A stretch of DNA of 64,000 bases from UBA3206 sp963623875 (GTDB lineage Bacteria; Bacillota_I; Bacilli_A; Acholeplasmatales; Anaeroplasmataceae): positions 44,771 to 108,770 of the forward strand of contig CAVFNL010000017.1 in assembly GCA_963623875.1 (NCBI GenBank), read 5' to 3'. The notes below the pieces were generated by a model that did not search any database, had not been told where the DNA came from, and saw only the letters and a program-made list of their open reading frames with translations. A program made the position numbers and the translations under genes. Of this stretch, positions 42,230 to 50,358 are shown one piece after another (positions within the stretch are counted from its first letter, which is position 1; every line of letters begins with the position of its first letter).

Positions 42230-44020
42230 ATGGCACGTAAATTAGTTGAGTTAAGAGGTATCTCTAAGTCTTATGGTGATAATGTTATCCTAGAAGATTT
42301 GAATTTATCAATTAACGAGGATGAGTTTGTTACTCTACTTGGTCCTTCAGGATGCGGTAAAACAACTACTCTTCGTATTATCGGGGGATTTGAAACAATG
42401 CAGAAAGGTGAACTTTATCTCGATGGCGAAGAAATAGGGCATATTCCGGCTTATAAGCGCCCTATTAATACAGTATTCCAAAGATATGCTTTATTTCCAC
42501 ATTTAAGCATATATGATAATATTGCGTTTGGACTTAGAAACAATGTTTATTCAAATATTTATGATATTGGAATTCATAATATGTTAGAAGAATATGGATT
42601 TGATGCTGAAGAGATTGATGATGTTAGAAGACTATTAGCTAACGTATTAAAACCAGAAGATGTTAAGAAAACTGCAATAGATTACTTTAAAGGTCTTTCT
42701 TCGTATTTTAAACTACAAGATAGACTAAATTCAGTTAAAAAGGAATGCAAAAAGAAATCTAAAGAAGAATATTCTAAAATTATAAAAGATATATTAGTTG
42801 AATTAGAACTTAATTATGAAATTAAGAATGATACATTTAAAGAAACAGTAGCTAGTATTCTTGATGATTGTAGTAAAGATGATGATTATTATAAAATGGT
42901 AGTGCGTCTAAGCAATCGCCATTTTAAAGAAGATACTATAAAAGAAGAAGTTACTAAAGCTTTAGATTTAGTAAATCTATCAGGATATGAAGATAGAGAA
43001 ATATCTTCGCTTTCAGGAGGTCAGATGCAACGTATTGCGATTGCACGTGCAATTGTAAATAAGCCACGTATTTTACTTCTTGATGAGCCACTTTCAGCTC
43101 TAGATTTAAAGATTAGACAAAAGATGAGATTTGAACTTAAGGAAATGCAAAAATCTTTAGGAATCACTTTTATATTCGTAACACATGATCAAGAAGAAGC
43201 TATGGTAATGAGTGATACTATAGTTGTTATGAATGGTGGAGAAATTCAACAAATTGGTCGTCCTGAAGATATCTATAATGCACCTGTTAATAAGTTTGTC
43301 GCAAATTTTATCGGTGAATCAAATATCATAAGATCAAAGTATCTTGGAGATGATAGACTAGAGATGCTTGGTAAAAGATGGAAAGTCGAAGTTGCGGACT
43401 TTGAAGAAAATGAATCTATTTGGTGTATTGTTGAAAAAGAAGACTTTGATGTGGTACCACTTGAATCTGCATCTATTGTAGGTACTGTAATAGAAGTTAA
43501 ATTTGATAAAAAACAATGGAATATTAAAGTTGATGTCGCAGGGATTACAATCAATGTTATAACAATGAGAAAGAAAAATGTTGGAGAGAAGATTGGATTT
43601 ACAATTGACCCTCAAAATATATATACTGAATCTAAGAGTGAGCCAAGACAAAATCTAATTGCAAACTACGATGGTGATAACATTTTAGAGGGTGTTTATG
43701 TTAGCGATGGTAGAGTAAGATTCTTAGGAGCAGAATTTGATTGTTATACAACAACATTTAAGAAAGATGAAATTGTTGATGCGGTAATAAGACCTGAAGA
43801 TTTCGATCTTGAAATTGATAATCCTGATAAAGCATTAATTCAAGGAATTGTTACATCATCTGTATTTACGGGAGTGCATTTTGCATTACATGTTGATGTA
43901 GATGGACAAGATTTACTTGTAGAAGATTATCAAAATGTAGAAGTAGGATCTCGTATTGGTCTTAAGATTGATTCGTACGAAATTCATCTTATGAAGGTTT
44001 CTGAAGATGAAAAGATTTAA
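42230..44020 (+). CDS. potA: Spermidine/putrescine ABC transporter ATPase with large insertion
   Basis: ATPase of the polyamine importer. Walker A GPSGCGKT (38-45), Q-loop QRYALFPHL (84-92), signature LSGGQMQR (261-268), Walker B ILLLDEP (281-287), VTHDQEEA, then two TOBE-like domains (about 395-480 and 500-590). Usual PotA has 340-380 residues; this one has 596 because roughly 130 helical, Lys/Glu-rich residues (about 106-235) are inserted between Q-loop and signature, in the helical subdomain, and because of extra C-terminal length. Mycoplasma PotA homologues are similarly enlarged. Start ATG 42230 is 14 bases from AGGAG, somewhat far. Overlaps potB by 14 bases. Confidence 0.93.
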   Translation: MARKLVELRGISKSYGDNVILEDLNLSINEDEFVTLLGPSGCGKTTTLRIIGGFETMQKGELYLDGEEIGHIPAYKRPINTVFQRYALFPHLSIYDNIAFGLRNNVYSNIYDIGIHNMLEEYGFDAEEIDDVRRLLANVLKPEDVKKTAIDYFKGLSSYFKLQDRLNSVKKECKKKSKEEYSKIIKDILVELELNYEIKNDTFKETVASILDDCSKDDDYYKMVVRLSNRHFKEDTIKEEVTKALDLVNLSGYEDREISSLSGGQMQRIAIARAIVNKPRILLLDEPLSALDLKIRQKMRFELKEMQKSLGITFIFVTHDQEEAMVMSDTIVVMNGGEIQQIGRPEDIYNAPVNKFVANFIGESNIIRSKYLGDDRLEMLGKRWKVEVADFEENESIWCIVEKEDFDVVPLESASIVGTVIEVKFDKKQWNIKVDVAGITINVITMRKKNVGEKIGFTIDPQNIYTESKSEPRQNLIANYDGDNILEGVYVSDGRVRFLGAEFDCYTTTFKKDEIVDAVIRPEDFDLEIDNPDKALIQGIVTSSVFTGVHFALHVDVDGQDLLVEDYQNVEVGSRIGLKIDSYEIHLMKVSEDEKI

Positions 44021-44810
44021 GTGGTTTGCATTACCATATTTTATATTTTTATTACTATTAGTATGTATACCCGTAGTAGTATTAATAGTATTATCATTTA
44101 CAAAAACTGATGGAGTATCTTTCAATGATGCTTCTGTAACATTTGATAATTGGAAACAATTAAGAGAAACATATTATTTAACTTCAATATGGAATTCATT
44201 AAAAATAGCAGCTATATCTACAATTATTTGTATTGTAGTAGGTTATTTGTGTGCATACATAATATCATTTAGTCATTTAAAAAGAAAAATTCTAGTTTTG
44301 CTATGCTTAATACTTCCAATGTGGACTAATAATCTAATTCGTATTATTGCCTGGGAAAAATTATTTAATGCTGAAAATATGTTTAATATTCCATGGTCAC
44401 TTATTGGAAATGAATGGGCAGTTATTTTTGTAACTGTTACAACATATCTTCCATTTATGATTTATCCAATATATAACGTATTAGAGAAACTTGATAGAAC
44501 ACTTCTTGAAGCTTCAAAAGATTTAGGTGTGCCTGCTTGGAAAACATTCTTTAAGGTAACTTTACCTCTTTCTATGAAGGGAATTTTATCAGGTACTATA
44601 ATGGTATTCTTACCTGCAGCTACAGGATTTGCAATTTCTGAGCGTATAGGTGGAGGAAATGTGCTTCTTATCGGTAATATTATTCAAAATTACTTTGATA
44701 AGGCATTCAACTTCAACCTTGGTGCAGTTCTCGCAATATTAATAGCTATTGTTATGATGTTACTTATATTCATCTTCCAACGTTCAGATAAGGAGGATAA
44801 AAAAGCATGA
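44007..44810 (+). CDS. potB: Polyamine ABC transporter permease PotB
   Basis: 267 residues, six membrane helices, first subunit of the permease pair. The EAA loop contacting the ATPase reads EASKDLGVPAWKTFFKVTLPLSMKGI near residue 170-195. N-terminal KRFKWFALPYFIFLLLLVCIPVV and a large periplasmic-side loop after helix 1 are typical of PotB. Starts within the end of potA and overlaps potC by 4 bases. Confidence 0.94.
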   Translation: MKRFKWFALPYFIFLLLLVCIPVVVLIVLSFTKTDGVSFNDASVTFDNWKQLRETYYLTSIWNSLKIAAISTIICIVVGYLCAYIISFSHLKRKILVLLCLILPMWTNNLIRIIAWEKLFNAENMFNIPWSLIGNEWAVIFVTVTTYLPFMIYPIYNVLEKLDRTLLEASKDLGVPAWKTFFKVTLPLSMKGILSGTIMVFLPAATGFAISERIGGGNVLLIGNIIQNYFDKAFNFNLGAVLAILIAIVMMLLIFIFQRSDKEDKKA

Positions 44811-45628
44811 TAGAGAAAAATTCTAAAAAAGATTTAATCGTAAAAATATTAAAGATATTATTCATTATATTAATATTTGTAGCTCTTTATTTTCCAATAG
44901 TTATTGTTATAATTTTATCATTTAATGAATCTAAAACCGGTACAGTATTTAGTGGATTTACATTCAAATGGTATGCTGAAATATTTAAAGATAAGAGTTT
45001 GTATACATCCATTCTTAATACCTTACTTGTAGCTGTTTGGTCTACAATAATTGCATGTATTTTAGGTGTAATGGCAGCGATAGGAATAAATGCCTTATCT
45101 AAAAAGAGCCGTAAGGTTATGAATTTCTTAAATAACATACCTATGCTAAATCCTGAAGTTGTAACAGGAGTAAGCTTAATGATTATGTTTGCAGTACTTA
45201 TTCCACTTGTTCCTAAATTATTTGGATTTTGGACTATGCTTATTGCACATGTATTCTTTACAACACCTTATGTAATAACTAACGTATATCCTAAGGTTAA
45301 AAGTACTGATGAATCTTTATTCGAAGCAGCAATGGATTTAGGTTGTAGGCCTACTAAAGCTTTAATCAAGGTTATAATTCCATCTTTAAAAACTGCGATT
45401 ATAACAGGTGCGCTTTTAGCATTCACATTATCTATTGATGACTTTGTAATATCATTCTTCACAAGTGGAGGAGGATTTACTAACTTCTCTAACTGGATTT
45501 ATGCACGTCTTGGAAAGAAGACATTCTCACCAGCAGCTTATGCATACAATGCCTTAATTACTATGATTGTTATTGGTTCAGTTATCATAGTTAATTTAAA
45601 ACGTTCAAAGAAGAAGGTGACAAAGTAA
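44807..45628 (+). CDS. potC: Polyamine ABC transporter permease PotC
   Basis: 273 residues, six helices, partner of PotB. EAA loop EAAMDLGCRPTKALIKVIIPSLKTAI near 175-200; LSIDDFVISFFTSGGGFTNFS near 215-235 is a PotC hallmark. AGGAGG at 44791-44796 region precedes the start; stop overlaps the potD ATG by one base. Confidence 0.94.
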   Translation: MIEKNSKKDLIVKILKILFIILIFVALYFPIVIVIILSFNESKTGTVFSGFTFKWYAEIFKDKSLYTSILNTLLVAVWSTIIACILGVMAAIGINALSKKSRKVMNFLNNIPMLNPEVVTGVSLMIMFAVLIPLVPKLFGFWTMLIAHVFFTTPYVITNVYPKVKSTDESLFEAAMDLGCRPTKALIKVIIPSLKTAIITGALLAFTLSIDDFVISFFTSGGGFTNFSNWIYARLGKKTFSPAAYAYNALITMIVIGSVIIVNLKRSKKKVTK

Positions 45629-46752
45629 TGAAAAAAATATGGATTTTACTTTGCGCAGTCTTAGCATTTACTGCGTTATGCCTTGTAATTACAAATAAGT
45701 CGGGTACAATTTTATATCTTTTAAACTGGGGAGAATATATTTCATCTGATGGTGGAGATGTTGACCTTTTAGCTAAATTTGAAAAAGAAAATAATTGTAC
45801 AGTTGTAATGGAAGAGGTTGCTTCTTCTGAACAAATGTATTCAAAAATAAATCTAGGAGCAACTCCATATGATGTCGCAATTCCTGGAGACTATGTTATT
45901 GAACGTCTTGCAGAAGAAGATAAATTATATGAAATTGATAAGAATAAATTAACAAATTATTCTGATGGTATATTTGTTGATTCTCTTCAAAATTTAATTG
46001 ATACAGACGCAAAAGATTATAACAATTATTTTATGCCATATTTTTGGGGTGTGTATACTGCAGTATATAGAACAAATGCCGGTGTTGATTTTAAGAGCAT
46101 TATTGAAAATAATGGTTTCAATGCATTCTTTGATAGATCATTATATTCAAAAAACGTAAACATCGGTATGTATAATGTTGCACGTTGGGCTGTTACATGC
46201 TATCTTTTAGCAAATAACATTGATATTAACACAACAGATTTTAAAACAAATAATTTAGGTAAAACAATTACAACATCACTAAAAAATGCCTCATATTATC
46301 TTTGGGGTGATGATATTTTGAAGAAAGATGTTGCGGATGGTAACTTAGATTTAATATTTGTTCAACTTGGTGATTTCTTTGATCAATATTACGCACAAGA
46401 AGCTGATGGATTAGATGTTAATTTTAGTACTACAATACCAAATAACACAGCCGCATTCTTTGATGGAATGGTAATACCTAAGACATCAAAGAATTATGAT
46501 TTGGCTATAAAATTTATTGACTTTATGCTAAATCCTGAGAATTCATTTACAAATGCGACATATGTTGGGTATTGTCCTACTTTAAAGAGTGTTGGAGAGT
46601 TATATAAAAACGATGCATCTTATGAAGAATTCTTAAATGAATTCCCATTCTATTTAGATCCATTAAGTGGAAAGAACGCACATTTATTTAAAAATTTAGG
46701 AACAGATTATCAAACTGAAGTTGAATCAATAGTAAATAAGGCAAAGATATAA
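45628..46752 (+). CDS. potD: Polyamine-binding protein PotD
   Basis: Extracytoplasmic binding protein of 374 residues. An N-terminal hydrophobic segment (about 4-22) acts as signal or membrane anchor; there is a cysteine at 19 but no good lipobox, so lipid attachment is uncertain. LLNWGEYIS near 30-40 is the conserved opening of PotD/PotF, followed by AIPGDYVIERL and MPYFWGVYTAVYRT, which line the polyamine site. Final functional gene of the pot operon; the small gene after it overlaps by one base. Confidence 0.93.
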   Translation: MKKIWILLCAVLAFTALCLVITNKSGTILYLLNWGEYISSDGGDVDLLAKFEKENNCTVVMEEVASSEQMYSKINLGATPYDVAIPGDYVIERLAEEDKLYEIDKNKLTNYSDGIFVDSLQNLIDTDAKDYNNYFMPYFWGVYTAVYRTNAGVDFKSIIENNGFNAFFDRSLYSKNVNIGMYNVARWAVTCYLLANNIDINTTDFKTNNLGKTITTSLKNASYYLWGDDILKKDVADGNLDLIFVQLGDFFDQYYAQEADGLDVNFSTTIPNNTAAFFDGMVIPKTSKNYDLAIKFIDFMLNPENSFTNATYVGYCPTLKSVGELYKNDASYEEFLNEFPFYLDPLSGKNAHLFKNLGTDYQTEVESIVNKAKI

Positions 46753-47132
46753 TGGACTATATTGATGAAAAACTTAATGAAGCTAAAAACTATTTATATG
46801 CTTGTATAGGTGAAAAGAAATATTATACATATGATGATGTATATAAGCTACTTAGATCGTATACATACACTGAAGAAATAGAGTTTAGTGAAATTGATTC
46901 ATATATCCCATCATCATTAAAATATGATTCTATAATAGATTTTACTAAAGGTTTTATAATTGATAAAAATTATAAAATATATGCCCTAAATTATGGGACA
47001 GGATTTATACTTATAGTAGTATCATCATCTGATGGGAATATCATAAATTCCTATTACGGAGATGTAATTAATGATTTTACTCTGAAAATATATTACGCAC
47101 TAGAAGTGATGTGCAAAAATCTTTTGAATTAG
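46752..47132 (+). CDS. Hypothetical protein linked to potABCD
   Basis: 126 residues, soluble, acidic and tyrosine-rich; no family recognised. Predicted alpha helices at each end with a beta-rich centre (KIYALNYGTGFILIVVSSSDG). Its start overlaps the potD stop and a terminator follows, so it is co-transcribed with the polyamine transporter. A regulatory or assembly role is possible but not shown by the sequence. Confidence 0.72.
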   Translation: MDYIDEKLNEAKNYLYACIGEKKYYTYDDVYKLLRSYTYTEEIEFSEIDSYIPSSLKYDSIIDFTKGFIIDKNYKIYALNYGTGFILIVVSSSDGNIINSYYGDVINDFTLKIYYALEVMCKNLLN

Positions 47133-47155
47133 GAATGCAAGAGCATTCCTTTTCT
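47131..47155 (+). terminator. Terminator of the pot operon
   Basis: Perfect stem AGGAATGC (47131-47138) and GCATTCCT (47143-47150), 4-base loop, TTTCT tail; it overlaps the stop codon of the last gene. Confidence 0.8.
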
Positions 47156-47175
47156 AAGATTTAATGGAGGTATTT

Positions 47176-47712
47176 ATGCCAAACTTAAAAGGAAAAAAAG
47201 TAATATTAAGATATTTTTCAATGGATGATTTTGAAGATTACTATGAATTTGCAAAAAATCCTCTCGTAGGTTATAACGCAGGTTGGAAACCTCATGATGA
47301 TATGAATGTGTCTAGAAGAATACTTCAAGCCAAAGTATTTAGCGCTTCAAATTTTGCAATCATAGATAAAAAAACAAATAAACTTTTAGGTTCTATTGAA
47401 CTTAATCCATCACATATAAGAGAACGTATTAAATCTTTTGAAATAGGATACGCCTTAAACCCTACATATTGGGGAATGGGATATGCTTCCGATGCTGTAA
47501 GAGTACTTATGAAGTATGCGTTTGAAAAAATGAATGCACTAGTTGTAGAGATGTGCCATATTGAATCAAACATCAGAAGTGAGCATGTAGCTCTTGCTTG
47601 TGGATTTATATATGAAGGAACACTTAGAGCATATAAATTAATGTATGATGGTAGAATAGTTGATGTTAAAATGTATCGAATAACACTAAGCGAATATAAA
47701 AAGATTAAATAA
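47176..47712 (+). CDS. GNAT N-acetyltransferase, RimJ/RimL type
   Basis: 178 residues. Family layout of RimJ/RimL-like protein or small-molecule acetyltransferases: LRYFSMDDFEDYYEF at the start, IDKKTNKLLGSIEL strand, acetyl-CoA loop YWGMGYASDAVR near 99-110 and the C-terminal NIRSEHVALACGFIYEGTLR. GGAGG before ATG 47176; the ATG at 47164 precedes that site. Substrate not predictable. Own terminator follows. Confidence 0.88.
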   Translation: MPNLKGKKVILRYFSMDDFEDYYEFAKNPLVGYNAGWKPHDDMNVSRRILQAKVFSASNFAIIDKKTNKLLGSIELNPSHIRERIKSFEIGYALNPTYWGMGYASDAVRVLMKYAFEKMNALVVEMCHIESNIRSEHVALACGFIYEGTLRAYKLMYDGRIVDVKMYRITLSEYKKIK

Positions 47713-47740
47713 GAGGTCTGTAATGATCTCTTTATTTTTT
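47711..47740 (+). terminator. Terminator after the acetyltransferase gene
   Basis: AAGAGGTC (47711-47718) pairs with GATCTCTT (47725-47732, one G-U), followed by TATTTTTTT. Confidence 0.8.
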
Positions 47741-47839
47741 TAGAATAAATTTAAAGTAAGTAGTTTTGAAAATACTCAAATAAGATATTTTGTCAAAATT
47801 ATAGAATGTTAGTACTTGAAAACTATATGACATTTTTGT

Positions 47840-47868
47840 TTGACTTGATAGAGTAAAAGTTGTAAAAT
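47840..47868 (+). promoter_or_regulatory. Promoter of the mannonate-type SDR gene
   Basis: TTGACT (47840-47845), 17-base spacer, TAAAAT (47863-47868), 27 bases before the start codon. Confidence 0.72.
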
Positions 47869-47895
47869 TTAAAAGAAATTAAAGGAGATATAATT

Positions 47896-48744
47896 ATGGA
47901 ATTACCATTCAAGATTGATTTAAAAGATAAAGTAGTTGTAATTACAGGGGCTGGTGGAGTTATTTGTAGTCATTTAGCTAAAGCTATAGCAGAATGCGGT
48001 GCAAAAGTGGCTCTTCTTAACCTTCATAAGGAAAAAGCTGATAAAGTAAAAGAAGAAATAGTAAGCAATGGATATATTGCAGAAAGTTATGCTTGTAATG
48101 TTACAAATAAAGAGGATATTAAAAAAGTACACGAACAAATATTAAAGGATTTTGGGCCATGCGATATTTTATTAAATGGTGCAGGCGGAAATAACGCAAA
48201 GGCTAATACAGATGTAGAATTTGCTGAAATAAATAATATAGATACTGATACTAAAACATTCTTTGATTTAGATGAAGAAGGAATTGATTTTGTATTTAAT
48301 CTAAATTTCTTGGGTACATTATTACCAACTCAAGTATTTGCAAAAGATATGGTTGGAAGAAGTGAATGTTCTATATTAAATATTTCATCTATGGCAGCAT
48401 TATTACCACTTACTAAAACCGTAGCTTATAGCGCAGCAAAAGCAAGTATTGATAATTTTACTAAATGGTTATCTACACATTTTGCACATCTTGGAATAAG
48501 AGTAAATGCAATTGCGCCTGGATTCTTTAGAACAGCTCAAAACGAATCATTATTATTTAATCCAGATGGTTCAAGAACTGCAAGATGTAATAAAATTATT
48601 AACGCAACACCTATGAATGAGTTAGGAAAAGTAGAAGATCTTGTAGGCGCAACTCTATTCTTAATTTCAGCTAAGGCCGCAAGATTTGTAACAGGTGTAA
48701 CACTTGCGATTGATGGTGGCTTTTCAAGTTATAGTGGTGTATAA
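47896..48744 (+). CDS. SDR oxidoreductase, D-mannonate oxidoreductase-like
   Basis: 282-residue short-chain dehydrogenase. TGAGGVICSHLA glycine motif at 16-27, then the insertion after the NAG position, LNGAGGNNAKANTD near 98-111 with a roughly 25-residue acidic extension, which is characteristic of the SDR-type D-mannonate (fructuronate) reductases. Catalytic Ser and YSAAK (Tyr and Lys near 179-183) are present; NAIAPGFFRTAQN follows. The reaction would be fructuronate to mannonate in glucuronate breakdown. No uxuA neighbour here, so the substrate is a family-based guess. AAAGGAG RBS; monocistronic. Confidence 0.82.
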   Translation: MELPFKIDLKDKVVVITGAGGVICSHLAKAIAECGAKVALLNLHKEKADKVKEEIVSNGYIAESYACNVTNKEDIKKVHEQILKDFGPCDILLNGAGGNNAKANTDVEFAEINNIDTDTKTFFDLDEEGIDFVFNLNFLGTLLPTQVFAKDMVGRSECSILNISSMAALLPLTKTVAYSAAKASIDNFTKWLSTHFAHLGIRVNAIAPGFFRTAQNESLLFNPDGSRTARCNKIINATPMNELGKVEDLVGATLFLISAKAARFVTGVTLAIDGGFSSYSGV

Positions 48745-48755
48745 AATATAAAATG

Positions 48756-48787
48756 ATACTTAAAGTTTTTCTTTAAGTATTTTTTTA
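48756..48787 (+). terminator. Terminator after the mannonate-type SDR gene
   Basis: Perfect stem ATACTTAAAG (48756-48765) and CTTTAAGTAT (48771-48780), TTTTTTT tail. Confidence 0.88.
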
Positions 48788-48890
48788 TTTATAGTATAAT
48801 ATTCTTATTAAAAGGCAGATATTATTTAATAAAATAAAATGATGAAAAGTAAATAAAGTAGCTTTAAATAGTGAAAAGGAATAAAATATT

Positions 48891-49475
48891 ATGATTAAAA
48901 AAGAAAACATTTTAAACAAAGAACTTTATGATGCTAATAATAAAGATTTAGTAAAAGAAAGATTACAGGCAAAAGATAAATGCTTTGAATTTAATAATAC
49001 TAAACCATCTGATGTAGAAACGCAACATAATATATTAATAACATTGCTGGGTAAAACAAAACAATGTTTTACTATAGTTGCACCATTTTGGTGCGATTAT
49101 GGATATAATATAGAAATTGGTGAAAATTTTTTTGCAAACCACAACTTAGTTATTCTTGATTGTGCAAAAGTTGTTTTTGGGGATAATGTATTTATAGGAC
49201 CTAATTGTGGCTTTTACACTGCAGGTCATCCACTTGATACAGACAAAAGAAATTTAGGACTAGAATATGCATTACCAATTGAGGTTGGTAACAATGTTTG
49301 GATTGGTGGAGGTGTTCATGTAATGCCTGGAGTTAAAATAGGCAATAATGCTGTAATAGGCGGCGGAAGTGTTGTTGTTCATGATATTCCAGATAACTCT
49401 CTTGCGGTAGGTAATCCTTGTAAAGTTATTCGCCAAATTACTAAAGAAGATAAAGATACATTTTGTAATGTTTAG
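48891..49475 (+). CDS. Maltose/galactoside O-acetyltransferase family
   Basis: 194-residue left-handed beta-helix acetyltransferase of the Maa/LacA type, acetylating sugars with acetyl-CoA. N-terminal maltose acetyltransferase segment with NKELYDANNKDLVKERLQAK, then hexapeptide repeats, catalytic His in FYTAGHPLD near 108-111, WIGGGVHVMPGVKIGNNAVIGGGSVV and the C-terminal AVGNPCKVIR. RBS AAAGGA is weak but present. Not clearly in an operon with neighbours. Confidence 0.9.
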   Translation: MIKKENILNKELYDANNKDLVKERLQAKDKCFEFNNTKPSDVETQHNILITLLGKTKQCFTIVAPFWCDYGYNIEIGENFFANHNLVILDCAKVVFGDNVFIGPNCGFYTAGHPLDTDKRNLGLEYALPIEVGNNVWIGGGVHVMPGVKIGNNAVIGGGSVVVHDIPDNSLAVGNPCKVIRQITKEDKDTFCNV

Positions 49476-49515
49476 CATAATATGATTAGTTGAAAGTATT
49501 AAATAGAGGTAGAAT

Positions 49516-50259
49516 ATGCAACCACTTAATGATGATGAAGAGATGTTTTTTAAAAGAATATATTCGATAAAAGAAAATGTATTAAATAATTATAAAATAT
49601 CTATGCTTAAATTTTTAGATTTAAGAAAACAAGAGATTATTAGGTATATTATTGGCGGTGATTGTAATTTATACTTTAGTGGTGGCTATTCAGATGCTGA
49701 ATATAAAAAATGCATCATATCACCTTTTGAAATAGAAAATCCTGATTTTAAAATTGTACCTTTAAAATTAAATTATAATAAAAAATTTTTAGAATTAAAT
49801 CATAGAAAAGTTTTAGCTGTCTTAATGGGACTTGGAATAAAAAGAGAAGTATTTGGAGATATTATAATTGATGATTGTTGTTATATAATGGCATCGACGG
49901 AAAATGCTGATTTTATAATTGATAATTTACGATTAATTTCTCATAATCCTGTTGAGGTTGTTAAATACAATGGAGAAGTTAAAAATAAAATTAACTTTGA
50001 TAAAGAAAAATTATTTGTGAGTTCGATGCGACTTGATACAGTTGTTGCAGGAGCATATAATATTTCAAGAAATATTTCACAAGAATTGATTAAAAATGGA
50101 TGTGTTAAAGTTAATCAAACAGAAATACTTAATACATCACATGAACTTAAAATAGATAATTTAATATCTGTAAGAGGAAAAGGTAGATTTAAACTTTTAA
50201 ATATTTTAGGAACGTCTAAAAGTTCAAGGATTGTCCTTGAAATCGGCAAATATATATAA
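49516..50259 (+). CDS. ylmH: YlmH, S4-domain RNA-binding protein
   Basis: 247-residue YlmH family protein. N-terminal domain about 1-85, central RRM-like part 85-170 (HRKVLAVLMGLGIKREVFGDI is the family signature), and an S4 RNA-binding domain at about 175-240 (MRLDTVVAGAYNISRNISQELIKNGCVKVNQ). In Bacillus it lies in the sepF-divIVA cell-division cluster and was recently tied to ribosome rescue; here that neighbourhood is missing. RBS AGAGG upstream. Confidence 0.9.
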   Translation: MQPLNDDEEMFFKRIYSIKENVLNNYKISMLKFLDLRKQEIIRYIIGGDCNLYFSGGYSDAEYKKCIISPFEIENPDFKIVPLKLNYNKKFLELNHRKVLAVLMGLGIKREVFGDIIIDDCCYIMASTENADFIIDNLRLISHNPVEVVKYNGEVKNKINFDKEKLFVSSMRLDTVVAGAYNISRNISQELIKNGCVKVNQTEILNTSHELKIDNLISVRGKGRFKLLNILGTSKSSRIVLEIGKYI

Positions 50260-50271
50260 TGAAAGCATTTT

Positions 50272-50295
50272 CAAATATATGATATTTGTTTTTTT
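50272..50295 (+). terminator. Terminator after ylmH
   Basis: CAAATAT (50272-50278) and ATATTTG (50282-50288), 3-base loop, then TTTTTTTT. AT-rich stem, moderate strength. Confidence 0.65.
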
Positions 50296-50304
50296 ATGAA
50301 AAAC

Positions 50305-50334
50305 ACTTGTATAAATTTTTAATACAAGTATAAT
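50305..50334 (+). promoter_or_regulatory. thr operon promoter with overlapping inverted repeat
   Basis: TTGTAT (50307-50312), 16-base spacer, TATAAT (50329-50334). The perfect inverted repeat ACTTGTAT-N9-ATACAAGT (50305-50312, 50322-50329) spans the -35 and the edge of the -10, an ideal place for a repressor. No T-box or leader peptide fits in the short leader. Confidence 0.65.
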
Positions 50335-50358
50335 TTAATTTATAGTTGAGGTGGAATT

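Noticed and set aside
50260..50358. T-box or threonine attenuator before thrC
   Set aside because: Only 99 bases separate the genes; they hold a terminator and a promoter, with no room or conserved T-box sequence.
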